Assembly: GCF_003752505.1 (NCBI RefSeq)
Contig: NZ_RKHO01000001.1
Location: 248,001 to 312,000 of the forward strand
Source: Nocardioides aurantiacus
Lineage (GTDB): Bacteria; Actinomycetota; Actinomycetes; Propionibacteriales; Nocardioidaceae
Reading direction: 5' to 3'
DNA: 64,000 bases
The notes under the pieces are model-generated. The model did no database searches and had not been told where the DNA came from. It was given only the letters and a program-made list of their open reading frames with translations. How positions within the stretch are numbered: position 1 is the first letter of the stretch; each line of letters starts with the position of its first letter. The translations under genes and the position numbers were made by a program. This document shows positions 1 to 8,469 of this stretch, piece by piece.

Positions 1-1016
1 TCACCGCGACCCTGGCCGCGTGCGGCTCGTCGGGATCCTCCGACGCCGGCGCGACCGAGGATCGCACGACCCTCACCGTCGTCACCCACGACAGCTGGGC
101 CGTCCCCGACGACGTGCTCGCCGCGTTCACCGAGCAGAGCGGCATCACGGTGAAGGTCCAGCCGCAGGGTGACGCGGGCCAGCTGACCAACAAGCTGGTG
201 CTGACCAAGGACTCGCCGCTGGCCGACGGGGTCTACGGCATCGACAACACCTTCGGGTCCCGCGCCGTCGACGAGGGCGTGCTCGCGGCGTACGACGCGG
301 ACCTGCCCGCCTCGGCCGAGCAGCTCCGGCTCCCCGGCGGCGAGGACCGGCTGACCCCGGTCGACTACAGCGACGTGTGCGTCAACGTCGACGACAGCTG
401 GTTCGAGAAGGAGGGCAAGCAGCCGCCCACGGACCTCGACGACCTGACCGACCCGGCCTACGAGGGCCTGTTCGTGACCCCCGGCGCCACCACCTCCTCG
501 CCGGGCCTGGCCTTCCTGCTCGCCACCGTGGCCGCCAAGGGCGCCGACTGGCCCGACTACTGGCAGGCGCTGGTCGACAACGGCGCCAAGGTGACCTCCG
601 GCTGGTCCGACGCCTACGAGGTCGACTTCACCGCCGGCGGCGGCGGGGGCGACCGGCCGATCGTGCTGTCCTACTCCTCCTCGCCGCCGTTCACCGTGCC
701 CGAGGGCGGCACCGAGCCGACCACGAGCGCGCTGCTGGACACCTGCTTCCGACAGGTGGAGTACGCCGGGGTGCTGGCCGGCGCCGAGAACCCCGAGGGC
801 ATGCAGGAGTTCATCGACTTCATGCTCGGGCGGGAGTTCCAGCAGGCGCTGCCCGACACCATGTACGTCTACCCCGTCGACGCCGACGTGGCCCTGCCCG
901 AGGCCTGGGCGGAGTTCGCCCCGGCGGCCGAGGAGCCGCTCGCCGTCGAGCCGGCCGACCTCGACGCGAACCGCGAGAAGTGGCTGCGCGAGTGGCGCGA
1001 CATCGTCACGCAGTAG
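1..1016 (+). CDS. thiB: thiamine-type ABC transporter substrate-binding lipoprotein, 5' end cut off by window
   Basis: Periplasmic-type binding protein that would deliver thiamine or a thiamine phosphate to the ThiP permease. The frame is already open at the first base and reads through a lipobox-like LAAC (nt 9-20), then a Ser/Gly-rich linker and THDSWAVPDDVLAAF, the usual N-terminal strand and helix of ThiB. The start codon and most of the signal peptide lie outside the window. The remaining ~337 codons cover essentially the whole mature protein. It overlaps the permease gene by 25 bp and is followed by an ATPase, so the three form an operon. Substrate assignment rests on family resemblance and order; a 2-aminoethylphosphonate or iron(III) binding protein of the same superfamily is the alternative. 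Confidence 0.8.
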   Translation, partial: TATLAACGSSGSSDAGATEDRTTLTVVTHDSWAVPDDVLAAFTEQSGITVKVQPQGDAGQLTNKLVLTKDSPLADGVYGIDNTFGSRAVDEGVLAAYDADLPASAEQLRLPGGEDRLTPVDYSDVCVNVDDSWFEKEGKQPPTDLDDLTDPAYEGLFVTPGATTSSPGLAFLLATVAAKGADWPDYWQALVDNGAKVTSGWSDAYEVDFTAGGGGGDRPIVLSYSSSPPFTVPEGGTEPTTSALLDTCFRQVEYAGVLAGAENPEGMQEFIDFMLGREFQQALPDTMYVYPVDADVALPEAWAEFAPAAEEPLAVEPADLDANREKWLREWRDIVTQ

Positions 1017-2617
1017 CCACCGCGCTGCTGGCGGCGCTGCCGCTGGCGGCCCTCGCGCTGTTCTTCGTCTACCCGGTCGCCGGGATGGTGGGGCGCGGGT
1101 TCGTGCCCGACGGACGGTTCGAGCCGGGCGCGGTGCTCGAGGTGCTGACCCGACCGCGGGTGCACCGGGTGCTGTGGTTCACGCTCTGGTCGGCCACGGC
1201 GGGGACCCTGCTGTCGCTGGTGCTGGGGCTGCCCACGGCGTACGCCCTGCACCGGCTGCGGTTCCCCGGACGCGACCTGCTCCGGGCCGTGGTGGTGGTG
1301 CCGTTCGTGCTGCCGACCGTGGTCGTGGGCGTGGCCTTCCGCCAGCTGATCGCGTCCTCGGGCCCGCTGGGCGGGCTGGGGCTCGACGGCAGCGCGGTGG
1401 CGATCGTCGCGGCGCTGGCGTTCTTCAACGTCAGCGTCGTGGTGCGCACCGTCGGCACCTTCTGGGAGTCGATGGACCCGCGGCGCGAGGAGGCCGCCGC
1501 GGCGCTGGGCGCCACCCCGTGGCAGGTGCTGCGCACCGTGACGCTGCCGGCGCTGCGCCCGGGCGTCGTCTCGGCCGCCAGCGTGGTGTTCCTGTTCTGC
1601 TCGACCGCGTTCGGGGTGGTGCTGACCATGGGCGGGCTGCGCTACGCCAACGTCGAGACCGAGATCTACCTGCTCACCACCCAGGAGCTCGACCTGACCG
1701 CCGCGGCCGCCCTGTCGGTGCTGCAGCTGCTCGTGGTCACCGGCCTGCTCGTCCTGGCCGCGCGCGTACGCCGCTCCCCGCCGACCGCCCGCACCGCCCG
1801 GCCGCTGCCCCGGCCGCGCTGGACCCACGCCCCGGTGCTGCTGTGGACCGCGCTCACCCTGGTGCTGCTGCTCGCCCCGCTGGCCTCGCTCGTGGCCGCC
1901 TCGCTGCGCCGCGGCGAGGACTGGGGACTGCAGAACTACCGCGCGCTGGCGACGACCGGCGCCGACAACGCGCTGCTGGTGCCGGTGACCGAGGCGCTGG
2001 TCACCTCGCTCGAGATCGCCCTGGTCGCGGCCTCGCTGGCGCTGCTGCTCGGCACCGTCGTGGCCTACCTCGTCTCGCGACCGGGCGGCGGTCGGCCGCG
2101 GCAGCTGCTCGACGGCGTCTTCATGCTGCCGCTGGGCGTCTCCGCGGTCACGGTCGGCTTCGGGTTCCTGGTCACCCTGGACCGCCCGCCGCTCGACCTG
2201 CGCAGCTCCGCGCTGCTCGTGCCCGTCGCCCAGGCGATGGTGGCGCTGCCGCTGGTGGTGCGCACGGTCGCGCCGGTGCTGCGCTCGGTCGACGACCGGC
2301 AGCGGCAGGCGGCCGCCTCGCTGGGCGCCGGGCCGCTGCGGGTGCTGGCGACCGTGGACGTGCCGGCGGCCTGGCGGGCGCTGCTGGCCGCGGCGGGCTT
2401 CGGCTTCGCGGTCTCGCTGGGCGAGTTCGGCGCGACCAGCTTCCTCGCCCGCGACGACGACCCGACCCTGCCGGTGGTGATCTACCGGTTGATCGGCCGT
2501 CCGGGCGCGGAGAACTTCGGCATGGCGATGGCCGCCTCGGTCGTGCTCGCGGCCACCACGACCGCGGTGATGCTCGCGGTGCAGCGGCTGCGCGGCGGGT
2601 CGGTGGGGGTGCTGTGA
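992..2617 (+). CDS. thiP: thiamine-type ABC transporter permease, two fused permease halves
   Basis: Inner-membrane permease of about 541 aa, the length expected for ThiP, made of two homologous halves. Each half carries an EAA loop that contacts the ATPase: EEAAAALGATPWQVLRTV in the first and RQAAASLGAGPLRVLATV in the second. I chose GTG at 992, although the frame is open far upstream, because it gives MARHRHAVATALLAALPLAALALFF, a short basic stretch leading straight into the first membrane helix, and GAGAAG lies about 12 nt before it. The start lies inside the 3' end of thiB, and the stop overlaps the thiQ start as GTGA, so translation is probably coupled. Confidence 0.85.
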   Translation: MARHRHAVATALLAALPLAALALFFVYPVAGMVGRGFVPDGRFEPGAVLEVLTRPRVHRVLWFTLWSATAGTLLSLVLGLPTAYALHRLRFPGRDLLRAVVVVPFVLPTVVVGVAFRQLIASSGPLGGLGLDGSAVAIVAALAFFNVSVVVRTVGTFWESMDPRREEAAAALGATPWQVLRTVTLPALRPGVVSAASVVFLFCSTAFGVVLTMGGLRYANVETEIYLLTTQELDLTAAAALSVLQLLVVTGLLVLAARVRRSPPTARTARPLPRPRWTHAPVLLWTALTLVLLLAPLASLVAASLRRGEDWGLQNYRALATTGADNALLVPVTEALVTSLEIALVAASLALLLGTVVAYLVSRPGGGRPRQLLDGVFMLPLGVSAVTVGFGFLVTLDRPPLDLRSSALLVPVAQAMVALPLVVRTVAPVLRSVDDRQRQAAASLGAGPLRVLATVDVPAAWRALLAAAGFGFAVSLGEFGATSFLARDDDPTLPVVIYRLIGRPGAENFGMAMAASVVLAATTTAVMLAVQRLRGGSVGVL

Positions 2618-3624
2618 GCGCGGCGGGACTGCGCGTCGAGGGTCTCTCGGTCACCTTCGAGGGCACCGCGGTTGTCCAGGACGTCGACCTGACGCTCGCG
2701 CCGGGGTCGGTGCTGGCCGTCCTCGGGCCCTCGGGCTGCGGCAAGTCGACGCTGCTGCGCACGGTCGCCGGCCTCGAGCGCCCGGCCGCCGGGCGGGTGC
2801 TGCTCGAGGGCCGCGACCTCGCCCGGGTGCCCACGCACCGACGGGGCTTCGCGCTGATGTTCCAGGACGGGCAGCTGTTCGAGCACCTCGACGTCGCCGG
2901 CAACGTCGGCTACCCGCTCCGGCTGCGACGCACCGGACGGGCGGAGCGTCGTCGTCGCACCGCCGAGCTGCTCGACCTCGTCGGCCTGGGCGGGTACGCC
3001 GCCCGCTCGCCCGCCACCCTCAGCGGCGGCGAGCGGCAGCGGGTCGCGCTGGCCCGCGCGCTCGCCGTCGAGCCGCGGCTGCTGCTGCTCGACGAGCCGC
3101 TGAGCGCCCTGGACCGTGGGCTGCGCGAGCGGCTGGCCGCCGACCTGCACGACATCCTGCGGGCCGCCGGGGTGACCGCGGTGCTGGTGACCCACGACCA
3201 GGAGGAGGCGTTCGCCGTCGCCGACACGATGGCGGTGATGCGCGAGGGGCGGCTGGTCCAGCAGGGCAGCCTGGCCGAGGTGTGGGCGCACCCGGTCGAC
3301 GGCTGGACCGCCCGCTTCCTCGGGTACGCCGAGGTGCTGGACGGCGACCGGGCGCGGACCTTCCGCCGGCTGGTCGCCCCCGAGGCGTCCTGGGAGGCGG
3401 TCGCGCTCCGACGGTCGGCGCTGCGGCTGGACCCGGCCGGCTCGTTGGAGGCCACCGTCGAGGAGGCCCGGCTGACCCCCGAGCTGGTCCGGCTCCGCCT
3501 GGACGTCGACGGGCTGGGGGTGCTGCCCGGCGTGGCGTCCCCGGCGGCCGTCGTACGGGCGGGGGAGCGGGTGCGGGTCAGCCTGGATCCGGCCCGGACC
3601 GCGCCGCTGCCCGGGCCCGCCTAG
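2614..3624 (+). CDS. thiQ: thiamine-type ABC transporter ATPase
   Basis: ATP-hydrolysing subunit of the importer, 336 aa. Walker A GPSGCGKS lies at residues 38-45, the Q-loop is MFQD near 82-85, the signature LSGGERQR starts near 136, Walker B is LLLLDEP, and the switch His is in VLVTHDQ. About 110 residues after the nucleotide-binding domain form a small C-terminal regulatory extension, as in ThiQ, FbpC and PotA. GTG at 2614 overlaps the thiP stop. The TAG stop (3622-3624) doubles as the first half of the -10 hexamer of the next gene. An iron or polyamine importer ATPase cannot be excluded from this subunit alone. Confidence 0.83.
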   Translation: MSAAGLRVEGLSVTFEGTAVVQDVDLTLAPGSVLAVLGPSGCGKSTLLRTVAGLERPAAGRVLLEGRDLARVPTHRRGFALMFQDGQLFEHLDVAGNVGYPLRLRRTGRAERRRRTAELLDLVGLGGYAARSPATLSGGERQRVALARALAVEPRLLLLDEPLSALDRGLRERLAADLHDILRAAGVTAVLVTHDQEEAFAVADTMAVMREGRLVQQGSLAEVWAHPVDGWTARFLGYAEVLDGDRARTFRRLVAPEASWEAVALRRSALRLDPAGSLEATVEEARLTPELVRLRLDVDGLGVLPGVASPAAVVRAGERVRVSLDPARTAPLPGPA

Positions 3625-3627
3625 ACT
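3622..3627 (+). promoter_or_regulatory. -10 hexamer TAGACT for the PAP2 gene, leaderless
   Basis: TAGACT followed by 7 nt and the GTG start at 3635 fits a leaderless actinobacterial promoter. It reuses the TAG stop of thiQ. No clear ribosome binding site precedes the GTG. Confidence 0.6.
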
Positions 3628-3634
3628 GCCGCTC

Positions 3635-4687
3635 GTGAGGCGCGCGTACACGACCATGATCACCATCGCGGTGGTCATGGGGCTGTTGGCCTACTTCACC
3701 GGCCAGGCGCTCGGCCTGCCGATGCGCGACCCCGACGGCTTCCTCGGCCCCGCCTGGGTGCGGGCACCGATGCTGGTGCTCGGCGCGTTCGTCGCCGACA
3801 TCGTGCCGCGCACGCTGTGGCGGTCGCGGTTCCGGCCCACCGAGTTCCGCCGCGAGGCGCGGCTGCTGATCCGCGAGCACTGGACCCGCGAGCGGATCCA
3901 GGTCGTGGTGCTCGGGGTGATCTGCTTCTACGTCACCTACGTGAGCTACCGCAACCTGAAGAACTTCCTGCCGTTCGTGCGCGACGTCGGCGTGCAGCCG
4001 GGCGACTACGAGCTGCACAAGTTCGACCAGTGGCTGTTCTTCGGCAACGACCTGGCCGTGGTGCTGCACAACGCGCTCGGCACTGGCATCACCGCGCAGG
4101 TGCTGTCGTGGGTCTACCTGATCTTCCTGCCGACCGTGCCGATCTCGGTGACCATCTGGGTGGTCTGGTCGCGCAACGTCAGCTTCGGCTACTGGTACGT
4201 CACCTCCCAGTGCATCTGCTGGACGCTCGGCACCGCCAGCTACTACATGATCCCCACGCTCGGCCCGAACTTCGCCTTCCCGTGGCTCTACTTCGACCTC
4301 GACACCACCGGGGTGACGGCGCTCCAGGAAGCGCTCTACTACGGCCGTGGGGACGTGCTGTCCGGCGTCTCCGACGGGGTCCAGTCGATCGCCGGCTTCG
4401 CCTCGCTCCACGTCGGCGTCACCCTGCTGATGGCCCTGGTCGCGCAGTACACCGTGCGCCACCGCCCCATCCGGATCGTGCTCTGGGTCTACATGGGCAT
4501 CACGGTCCTCGCCACGACGTACTTCGGCTGGCACTACATCGCCGACGACATCTTCGGCGCCCTGATCGCCTTCACGTCCTTCTACCTCGGCGGCCTCGCC
4601 ACCGGCCAGAAGTTCGACGAGCACGGCCGCCACTCCCACCCCACGACCACCACCTCCAACGTGCCGGTGGAGTCCGAGGTCCGGTAG
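3635..4687 (+). CDS. PAP2-superfamily membrane phosphatase / inositolphosphotransferase-like protein
   Basis: Polytopic membrane protein of 350 aa with about six hydrophobic helices. Catalytic-type PAP2 motifs are visible in the C-terminal half: FASLHVG near residue 258 and FGWHYIADD near 298, giving the two histidines and the aspartate of the phosphatase/phosphotransferase site. The first half has KFDQWLFFGND, a pattern seen in the Aur1/IPC-synthase-like branch (PAP2_3), so a lipid phosphate phosphatase or phosphoinositol transferase acting at the outer membrane face is likely. The GTG at 3635 is preceded by a -10 at the leaderless distance; an in-frame ATG at 3656 is the alternative start. 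A perfect 34-bp palindrome follows the stop. Confidence 0.75.
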   Translation: MRRAYTTMITIAVVMGLLAYFTGQALGLPMRDPDGFLGPAWVRAPMLVLGAFVADIVPRTLWRSRFRPTEFRREARLLIREHWTRERIQVVVLGVICFYVTYVSYRNLKNFLPFVRDVGVQPGDYELHKFDQWLFFGNDLAVVLHNALGTGITAQVLSWVYLIFLPTVPISVTIWVVWSRNVSFGYWYVTSQCICWTLGTASYYMIPTLGPNFAFPWLYFDLDTTGVTALQEALYYGRGDVLSGVSDGVQSIAGFASLHVGVTLLMALVAQYTVRHRPIRIVLWVYMGITVLATTYFGWHYIADDIFGALIAFTSFYLGGLATGQKFDEHGRHSHPTTTTSNVPVESEVR

Positions 4688-4693
4688 GGGGTC

Positions 4694-4727
4694 GGGCAGT
4701 TTCACCGGCTAGCCGGTGAAACTGCCC
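4694..4727. terminator. 34-bp perfect palindrome, likely terminator or REP-like element
   Basis: Two 17-nt arms (GGGCAGTTTCACCGGCT and its exact complement) abut with no spacer, starting 6 nt after the PAP2 stop. A partial third copy, GGGCAGTTTCC, lies near 4755-4765. There is no U-tract, which is common for actinobacterial terminators. The perfect symmetry would also suit a protein-binding site. Confidence 0.6.
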
Positions 4728-4826
4728 CGCGAAGGGTGCAAACCGGGCGCTGGCGGGCAGTTTCCGCAGCTCCGACGCCCGATTCGTCCCTTCCTGGCGA
4801 ACGCCGGTCCGGGGCTCGCCCGCAAA

Positions 4827-4840
4827 TCACACGCGTGTGA
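4827..4840. promoter_or_regulatory. 14-bp palindrome TCACACGCGTGTGA, candidate operator
   Basis: Perfect inverted repeat about 35-60 bp upstream of the probable promoter of the P60 hydrolase gene. The half-sites are in the opposite order to a Crp site (TGTGA-N6-TCACA), so I do not assign a regulator. Confidence 0.3.
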
Positions 4841-4946
4841 CTCGGGGACGTGTGGGACCACGTTGTCAAGACGACACGCAAGTTACAGATCTGTTCTTCT
4901 GGGATTGATGTTCCCAATGTGACGCGTGGGACCTAGCCTCGGCGAC

Positions 4947-4976
4947 GTCCCGTGCCGTGGGGAAGCGGCGCGGGAC
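4947..4976 (+). other. stem-loop in the 5' leader of the P60 hydrolase gene
   Basis: GTCCCGTGCCG pairs with CGGCGCGGGAC (11 bp, one G-U type mismatch) around the loop TGGGGAAG, 19 nt before the GTG start and just before the AAAGG ribosome-binding site. It could tune translation or mRNA stability. No known riboswitch core was recognised. Confidence 0.35.
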
Positions 4977-4995
4977 CCCCGACGAAAGGCCTCGC

Positions 4996-6411
4996 GTGCT
5001 GTCCGCACGAGCCACCCGACGCTCCACCGCCGCCCTGGCGACCCGTGCTGCGACGTACGCCGCGGCGGGCGGGCTGGTGGGTGCCCTCGTGCTGGGCCTG
5101 GTCCCGCCGGCCGGTGCCGCACCCGTGCCGCAGCGGCCCGACGCCCCCGCGCCGGTGCCCAGCCGCGCCGAGGTCGACCGCGCCGAGGCCGCCGTGACCA
5201 CCGGTCGGGCGGCCGTGGCCGGCATCGAGGCCGCGATGCTCGCCGCGAGCGCGCGGCTGCAGCAGGCCGAGGTCGAGGCGCAGCAGGCCGCCGAGGCCTA
5301 CAACGGCGCCCGCTGGCAGCTCGAGCAGGCGCAGGACGAGGCCGAGCAGGCCGCCGCCCGCGAGCAGCGAGCCCGCCAGGCCGTCGCCGACCAGCGCGTC
5401 GGGATCGTCGCGCTCGTCACCGACAGCTACCAGAACGGCACCGAGCTCGGCACCGCCACGGCCCTGCTGGGCGACGAGGGGCCCGCCGGGCTGATGAACC
5501 GCGCCGCCGTCGTCCAGAGCGCGGGTGAGTCGATGGACGCGCGCTACCGCGACTTCCGGCGTACGTCGGCCCGCGCCGACCGCGCCACCGAGCGCGCCTC
5601 CGCCGCCGAGGAGCGCCAGCAGGAGCTCGCCGACTCCGCCGCGAGCGCCGCCGCCGGTGCCTCGTCGGCCGCGGCCGCCGCGGCCGGGGCAGCCACTGCC
5701 ACCGCCGCCGAGCAGCAGCGGCTGGTGCGCTCGCTGGCCCGGGCGCAGGGCGTCTCGGTCGCGCTCGCCAGCCAGCGCCGCGACGCGCTCGAGCAGCGCA
5801 GCCGCGCCCGCGCCGCCGCCGCCGCGCGCGCCGCCGCGGCGACGGCACCCGTCGCCACCCCCGCCCCGGCCACGCGGGCCGGCGAGCCCGCGGCCGCGCC
5901 CCGCGCCACCCCGCGACCCGCCCCGCGACCCACCCCGCGTCCGGACCCCGCTCCGGCCCCGGCCCCCCGGCCGAACCCGGCCCCCGCCCCGGCCCCCGCT
6001 CCGGCACCGGCGCCTGCCCCTGCCCCCGCTCCGGCCCCCGCGCCCAGCGGCTCCGCCGTCCAGCGCGCCATCGCCTACGCCGCGGCGCAGGTCGGCAAGC
6101 CCTACCTGTGGGGCGCCGACGGCCCGTCGTCCTTCGACTGCTCCGGCCTGACGATGCGGGCCTGGGAGCGCGGCGGGATCTCGCTGCCGCACTACTCCGT
6201 CGCGCAGTACTACGCCAGCACGCCGGTCCCGATCTCGCAGGCCCGCCCGGGCGACCTGCTGTTCTGGAGCAGCAACGGCAGCCCGAGCGGCATCCACCAC
6301 GTCGCGCTCTACCTGGGCGGCGGCCGCCTGATCGAGGCGCCGCGCACCGGCGTACCCGTGCGCTACAGCACGCTGTCGTACTGGTACCCCACCTTCGCCG
6401 CCCGCCCCTGA
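4996..6411 (+). CDS. secreted NlpC/P60 peptidoglycan endopeptidase with coiled-coil and Ala-Pro linker
   Basis: Exported D,L-endopeptidase of 471 aa that would cleave peptidoglycan stem peptides during division or growth. A basic N-terminus and hydrophobic stretch end in PPAGAA|PVP, a signal peptidase I site near residue 42. Residues ~55-280 form an Ala/Glu/Gln-rich coiled coil, as in RipA/CwlO proteins, followed by an Ala-Pro-Arg linker (~295-355) of near-perfect AP repeats. The C-terminal P60 domain has the catalytic Cys at 382 (FDCSGL) and a His at 435 (IHHVALY). I chose GTG 4996 because GAAAGG sits 6 nt upstream; the in-frame GTG at 4957 lies inside a stem-loop. Repeated GCCCC/GCTCC codons in the linker are a likely polymorphic tract. 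Confidence 0.87.
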   Translation: MLSARATRRSTAALATRAATYAAAGGLVGALVLGLVPPAGAAPVPQRPDAPAPVPSRAEVDRAEAAVTTGRAAVAGIEAAMLAASARLQQAEVEAQQAAEAYNGARWQLEQAQDEAEQAAAREQRARQAVADQRVGIVALVTDSYQNGTELGTATALLGDEGPAGLMNRAAVVQSAGESMDARYRDFRRTSARADRATERASAAEERQQELADSAASAAAGASSAAAAAAGAATATAAEQQRLVRSLARAQGVSVALASQRRDALEQRSRARAAAAARAAAATAPVATPAPATRAGEPAAAPRATPRPAPRPTPRPDPAPAPAPRPNPAPAPAPAPAPAPAPAPAPAPAPSGSAVQRAIAYAAAQVGKPYLWGADGPSSFDCSGLTMRAWERGGISLPHYSVAQYYASTPVPISQARPGDLLFWSSNGSPSGIHHVALYLGGGRLIEAPRTGVPVRYSTLSYWYPTFAARP

Positions 6412-6525
6412 CCCCGGGCTCGACGGGGGCTGCCGACGAAACCGCGCCGGGTGGGCCCGGGTCGAGTGCACGAGTGTGCTCGGTTCCACACCCGATCGGC
6501 GCGGGATTCGGGCACAGTGGAAGGC

Positions 6526-8469
6526 ATGGCCGACACCACGTCCCTCTCCGTCGACGTCCCCGCCCTGACCTCCCTGCTGGACGGTCGCTACGCCGAGGTC
6601 CGCAACCTCGTGCGCAAGAACCTCGCGGAGTACGCCGGCGTCATCCAGGACCAGGTCGAGATGACCGACACCGACTTCCGCGAGCGCGTCCGCGAGGTCA
6701 TCAAGCACATGGCCGACACCGGCGCGACCGGGCTCGGGTTCCCCACGGAGCACGGCGGCGGCGGTGACGTCGGCGCCTCGATCGCGGCCTTCGAGACCCT
6801 CGCCTTCGGCGACCTGTCCGTGCTGGTCAAGGCGGGCGTGCAGTTCGGGCTCTTCGGCGGGGCCGTGCTCCAGCTGGGCACGAAGCGACACCACGACGCC
6901 TACCTGCGCGACCTGATCAACGCCGACCTGCTCGGCTGCTTCGCGATGACCGAGTCCGGCCACGGGTCCAACGTGCAGCACCTCGGCACCGTCGCGACCT
7001 ACGACGTGGCCACCCGCGAGTTCGTGATCACCACCACGACCGAGTCGGCGCGCAAGGACTACATCGGCAACGCCGCCGCCCACGCCTCGCACGCCGCGGT
7101 GTTCGCGGTCCTGGAGATCGGCGGGGAGTCGCAGGGCGTGCACGCCTTCGTGGTGCCGATCCGCGACGAGCACGGCGAGGCGATGCCGGGCGTGCGGATC
7201 GGTGACGACGGCCCCAAGATGGGCCTCCGCGGGGTCGACAACGGCCGGCTGTGGTTCGACGAGGTCCGCGTCCCCCGCGAGAACCTGCTCAACCGCTACG
7301 CCGACGTCAACGAGGCCGGCGTCTACAGCTCCGACATCGAGAACCCCGACCGCCGCTTCTTCACGATGCTGGGCACCCTCGTGCAGGGGCGGGTGAGCGT
7401 GGGCGGCGCCGGCATCTCGGCCAGCAAGGTCGCCATCACCATCGCGGTGAAGTACGCGCTCAAGCGCCGCCAGTTCGGCGCCCCCGGCACCGACGAGGAG
7501 GAGCTGCTCCTCGACTACGGCCTGCACCAGCGCCGGCTGCTGCCGCGGCTGGCGCGCAGCTATGCGCTGCACTTCGCCCAGGAGGTGCTGGTCGAGCAGC
7601 TGCACACCGCGAGCAACGACCCCGACTACCCCGAGCGCGACCGACGGGCGCTGGAGTCCCGGGCCGCCGGCACCAAGGCGCTCGGCACCTGGCACGCCAC
7701 CGACACCATCCAGGAGGGCCGCGAGGCCTGCGGCGGCGCCGGCTACCTCGCCGTCAACCGGTTCGCGGCGCTCAAGGCCGACACCGACGTCTTCACCACC
7801 TTCGAGGGCGACAACCACGTCCTCCTCCAGCTCGTGGCCAAGGGCCTGCTCACCGACTACAGCACCAACTTCGAGGAGCTCGACCAGTTCGGGGTCGCGC
7901 GCTTCGTCGCCGACCTCGCCGTCGAGACCGTCATGGAGCGCACCGCGGTCCACAAGATCCTCGAGCGGCTGCGCGACGTGCTGCCGTCGTCCGACGACGG
8001 CCAGGACGAGTCGACGCTGCTCGACGCCGACTACCAGCTGGCGATGCTGCGCTGGCGCGAGGAGCACGTGCTCTCCGGCGTCGCCCGCCGCCTCAAGCGC
8101 GGCATCGACGGCGGCTCCGACCCGGTGCAGGTCTTCAGCCAGGTGCAGGACCACGTCATCCACGCCGCGCGCTCCCACATGGAGCGGCTGGTGCTCGAGG
8201 CCTTCACCGAGAAGCTCCAGGCGCACCCGGACGACCCCAACGCCGAGACGCTGGCGGCCGTGCGCGACCTGTTCGGGCTGAGCACGATCGAGGCCGACCG
8301 CGCCTGGTGGATGGAGCACGGCCGGCTCTCCAGCGCCCGCAGCAAGTCGATCACCCGCGAGGTCAACGCGCTGTGCCGCCGGCTGCGGCCGGTCGCCGAC
8401 GACCTCGTCGACGGCTTCGGCATCCCGGTCGAGATGCTGCAGGCGGAGATGCTCGAGCAGGGCTACTGA
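6526..8469 (+). CDS. acyl-CoA dehydrogenase/oxidase-family flavoprotein
   Basis: FAD enzyme of 647 aa for the first step of acyl-CoA beta-oxidation. It is longer than standard acyl-CoA dehydrogenases (~390 aa) and carries CFAMTESGHGSNV, a motif typical of the peroxisomal acyl-CoA oxidase branch, plus GPKMGLRGVDNGRLWFDEVRVP and a C-terminal ACOX-like helical half. If it works as an oxidase it would pass electrons to oxygen and make peroxide; if as a dehydrogenase, to ETF. The sequence alone does not settle this. ATG 6526 was chosen over upstream in-frame codons; GGAAGG lies immediately before it and CACAGT 7 nt upstream may be a weak leaderless -10. The stop overlaps the next gene by one base. 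Confidence 0.82.
   Translation: MADTTSLSVDVPALTSLLDGRYAEVRNLVRKNLAEYAGVIQDQVEMTDTDFRERVREVIKHMADTGATGLGFPTEHGGGGDVGASIAAFETLAFGDLSVLVKAGVQFGLFGGAVLQLGTKRHHDAYLRDLINADLLGCFAMTESGHGSNVQHLGTVATYDVATREFVITTTTESARKDYIGNAAAHASHAAVFAVLEIGGESQGVHAFVVPIRDEHGEAMPGVRIGDDGPKMGLRGVDNGRLWFDEVRVPRENLLNRYADVNEAGVYSSDIENPDRRFFTMLGTLVQGRVSVGGAGISASKVAITIAVKYALKRRQFGAPGTDEEELLLDYGLHQRRLLPRLARSYALHFAQEVLVEQLHTASNDPDYPERDRRALESRAAGTKALGTWHATDTIQEGREACGGAGYLAVNRFAALKADTDVFTTFEGDNHVLLQLVAKGLLTDYSTNFEELDQFGVARFVADLAVETVMERTAVHKILERLRDVLPSSDDGQDESTLLDADYQLAMLRWREEHVLSGVARRLKRGIDGGSDPVQVFSQVQDHVIHAARSHMERLVLEAFTEKLQAHPDDPNAETLAAVRDLFGLSTIEADRAWWMEHGRLSSARSKSITREVNALCRRLRPVADDLVDGFGIPVEMLQAEMLEQGY

Larger units (their letters stand above)
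4688..4995. other. intergenic region with palindromes and the nlpC-type gene leader
   Basis: This stretch holds no convincing gene; the short open frames in it lack good starts and codon bias. It contains a 34-bp perfect palindrome just after the PAP2 gene, a 14-bp palindrome at 4827-4840, a relatively AT-rich block at 4860-4925 with a possible promoter (TTGTCA at 4863-4868, TTACAG near 4883), and a stem-loop at 4947-4976 upstream of the P60 gene. I looked for the c-di-AMP (ydaO) riboswitch that precedes some actinobacterial P60/Rpf genes and did not find its conserved core. Confidence 0.6.

Noticed and set aside
1-120. TPP riboswitch for the thi transporter
   Set aside because: The upstream region lies outside the window; nothing can be said.
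4702-4922. Small open frames of about 70 codons on both strands in the gap before the P60 gene
   Set aside because: They span a perfect palindrome, have no ribosome-binding site and no codon bias.
4840-4995. c-di-AMP (ydaO) riboswitch before the P60 hydrolase gene, suggested by GTGGGGAAGCGG and by the presence of disA
   Set aside because: The conserved riboswitch segments around GGGGTGAATC and the 3' pseudoknot strand are absent; only a simple 11-bp stem is supported.
5930-6050. Tandem GC-rich repeat as a separate repeat element
   Set aside because: It encodes the Ala-Pro linker of the P60 hydrolase in frame and is best treated as part of that gene.
4933-8319. Very long minus-strand open frame (over 1100 codons) across the P60 and acyl-CoA oxidase genes
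   Set aside because: It runs antisense to two well-supported genes, has low-complexity Gly/Arg/Val/His content typical of GC-rich antisense frames, and matches no recognisable domain.
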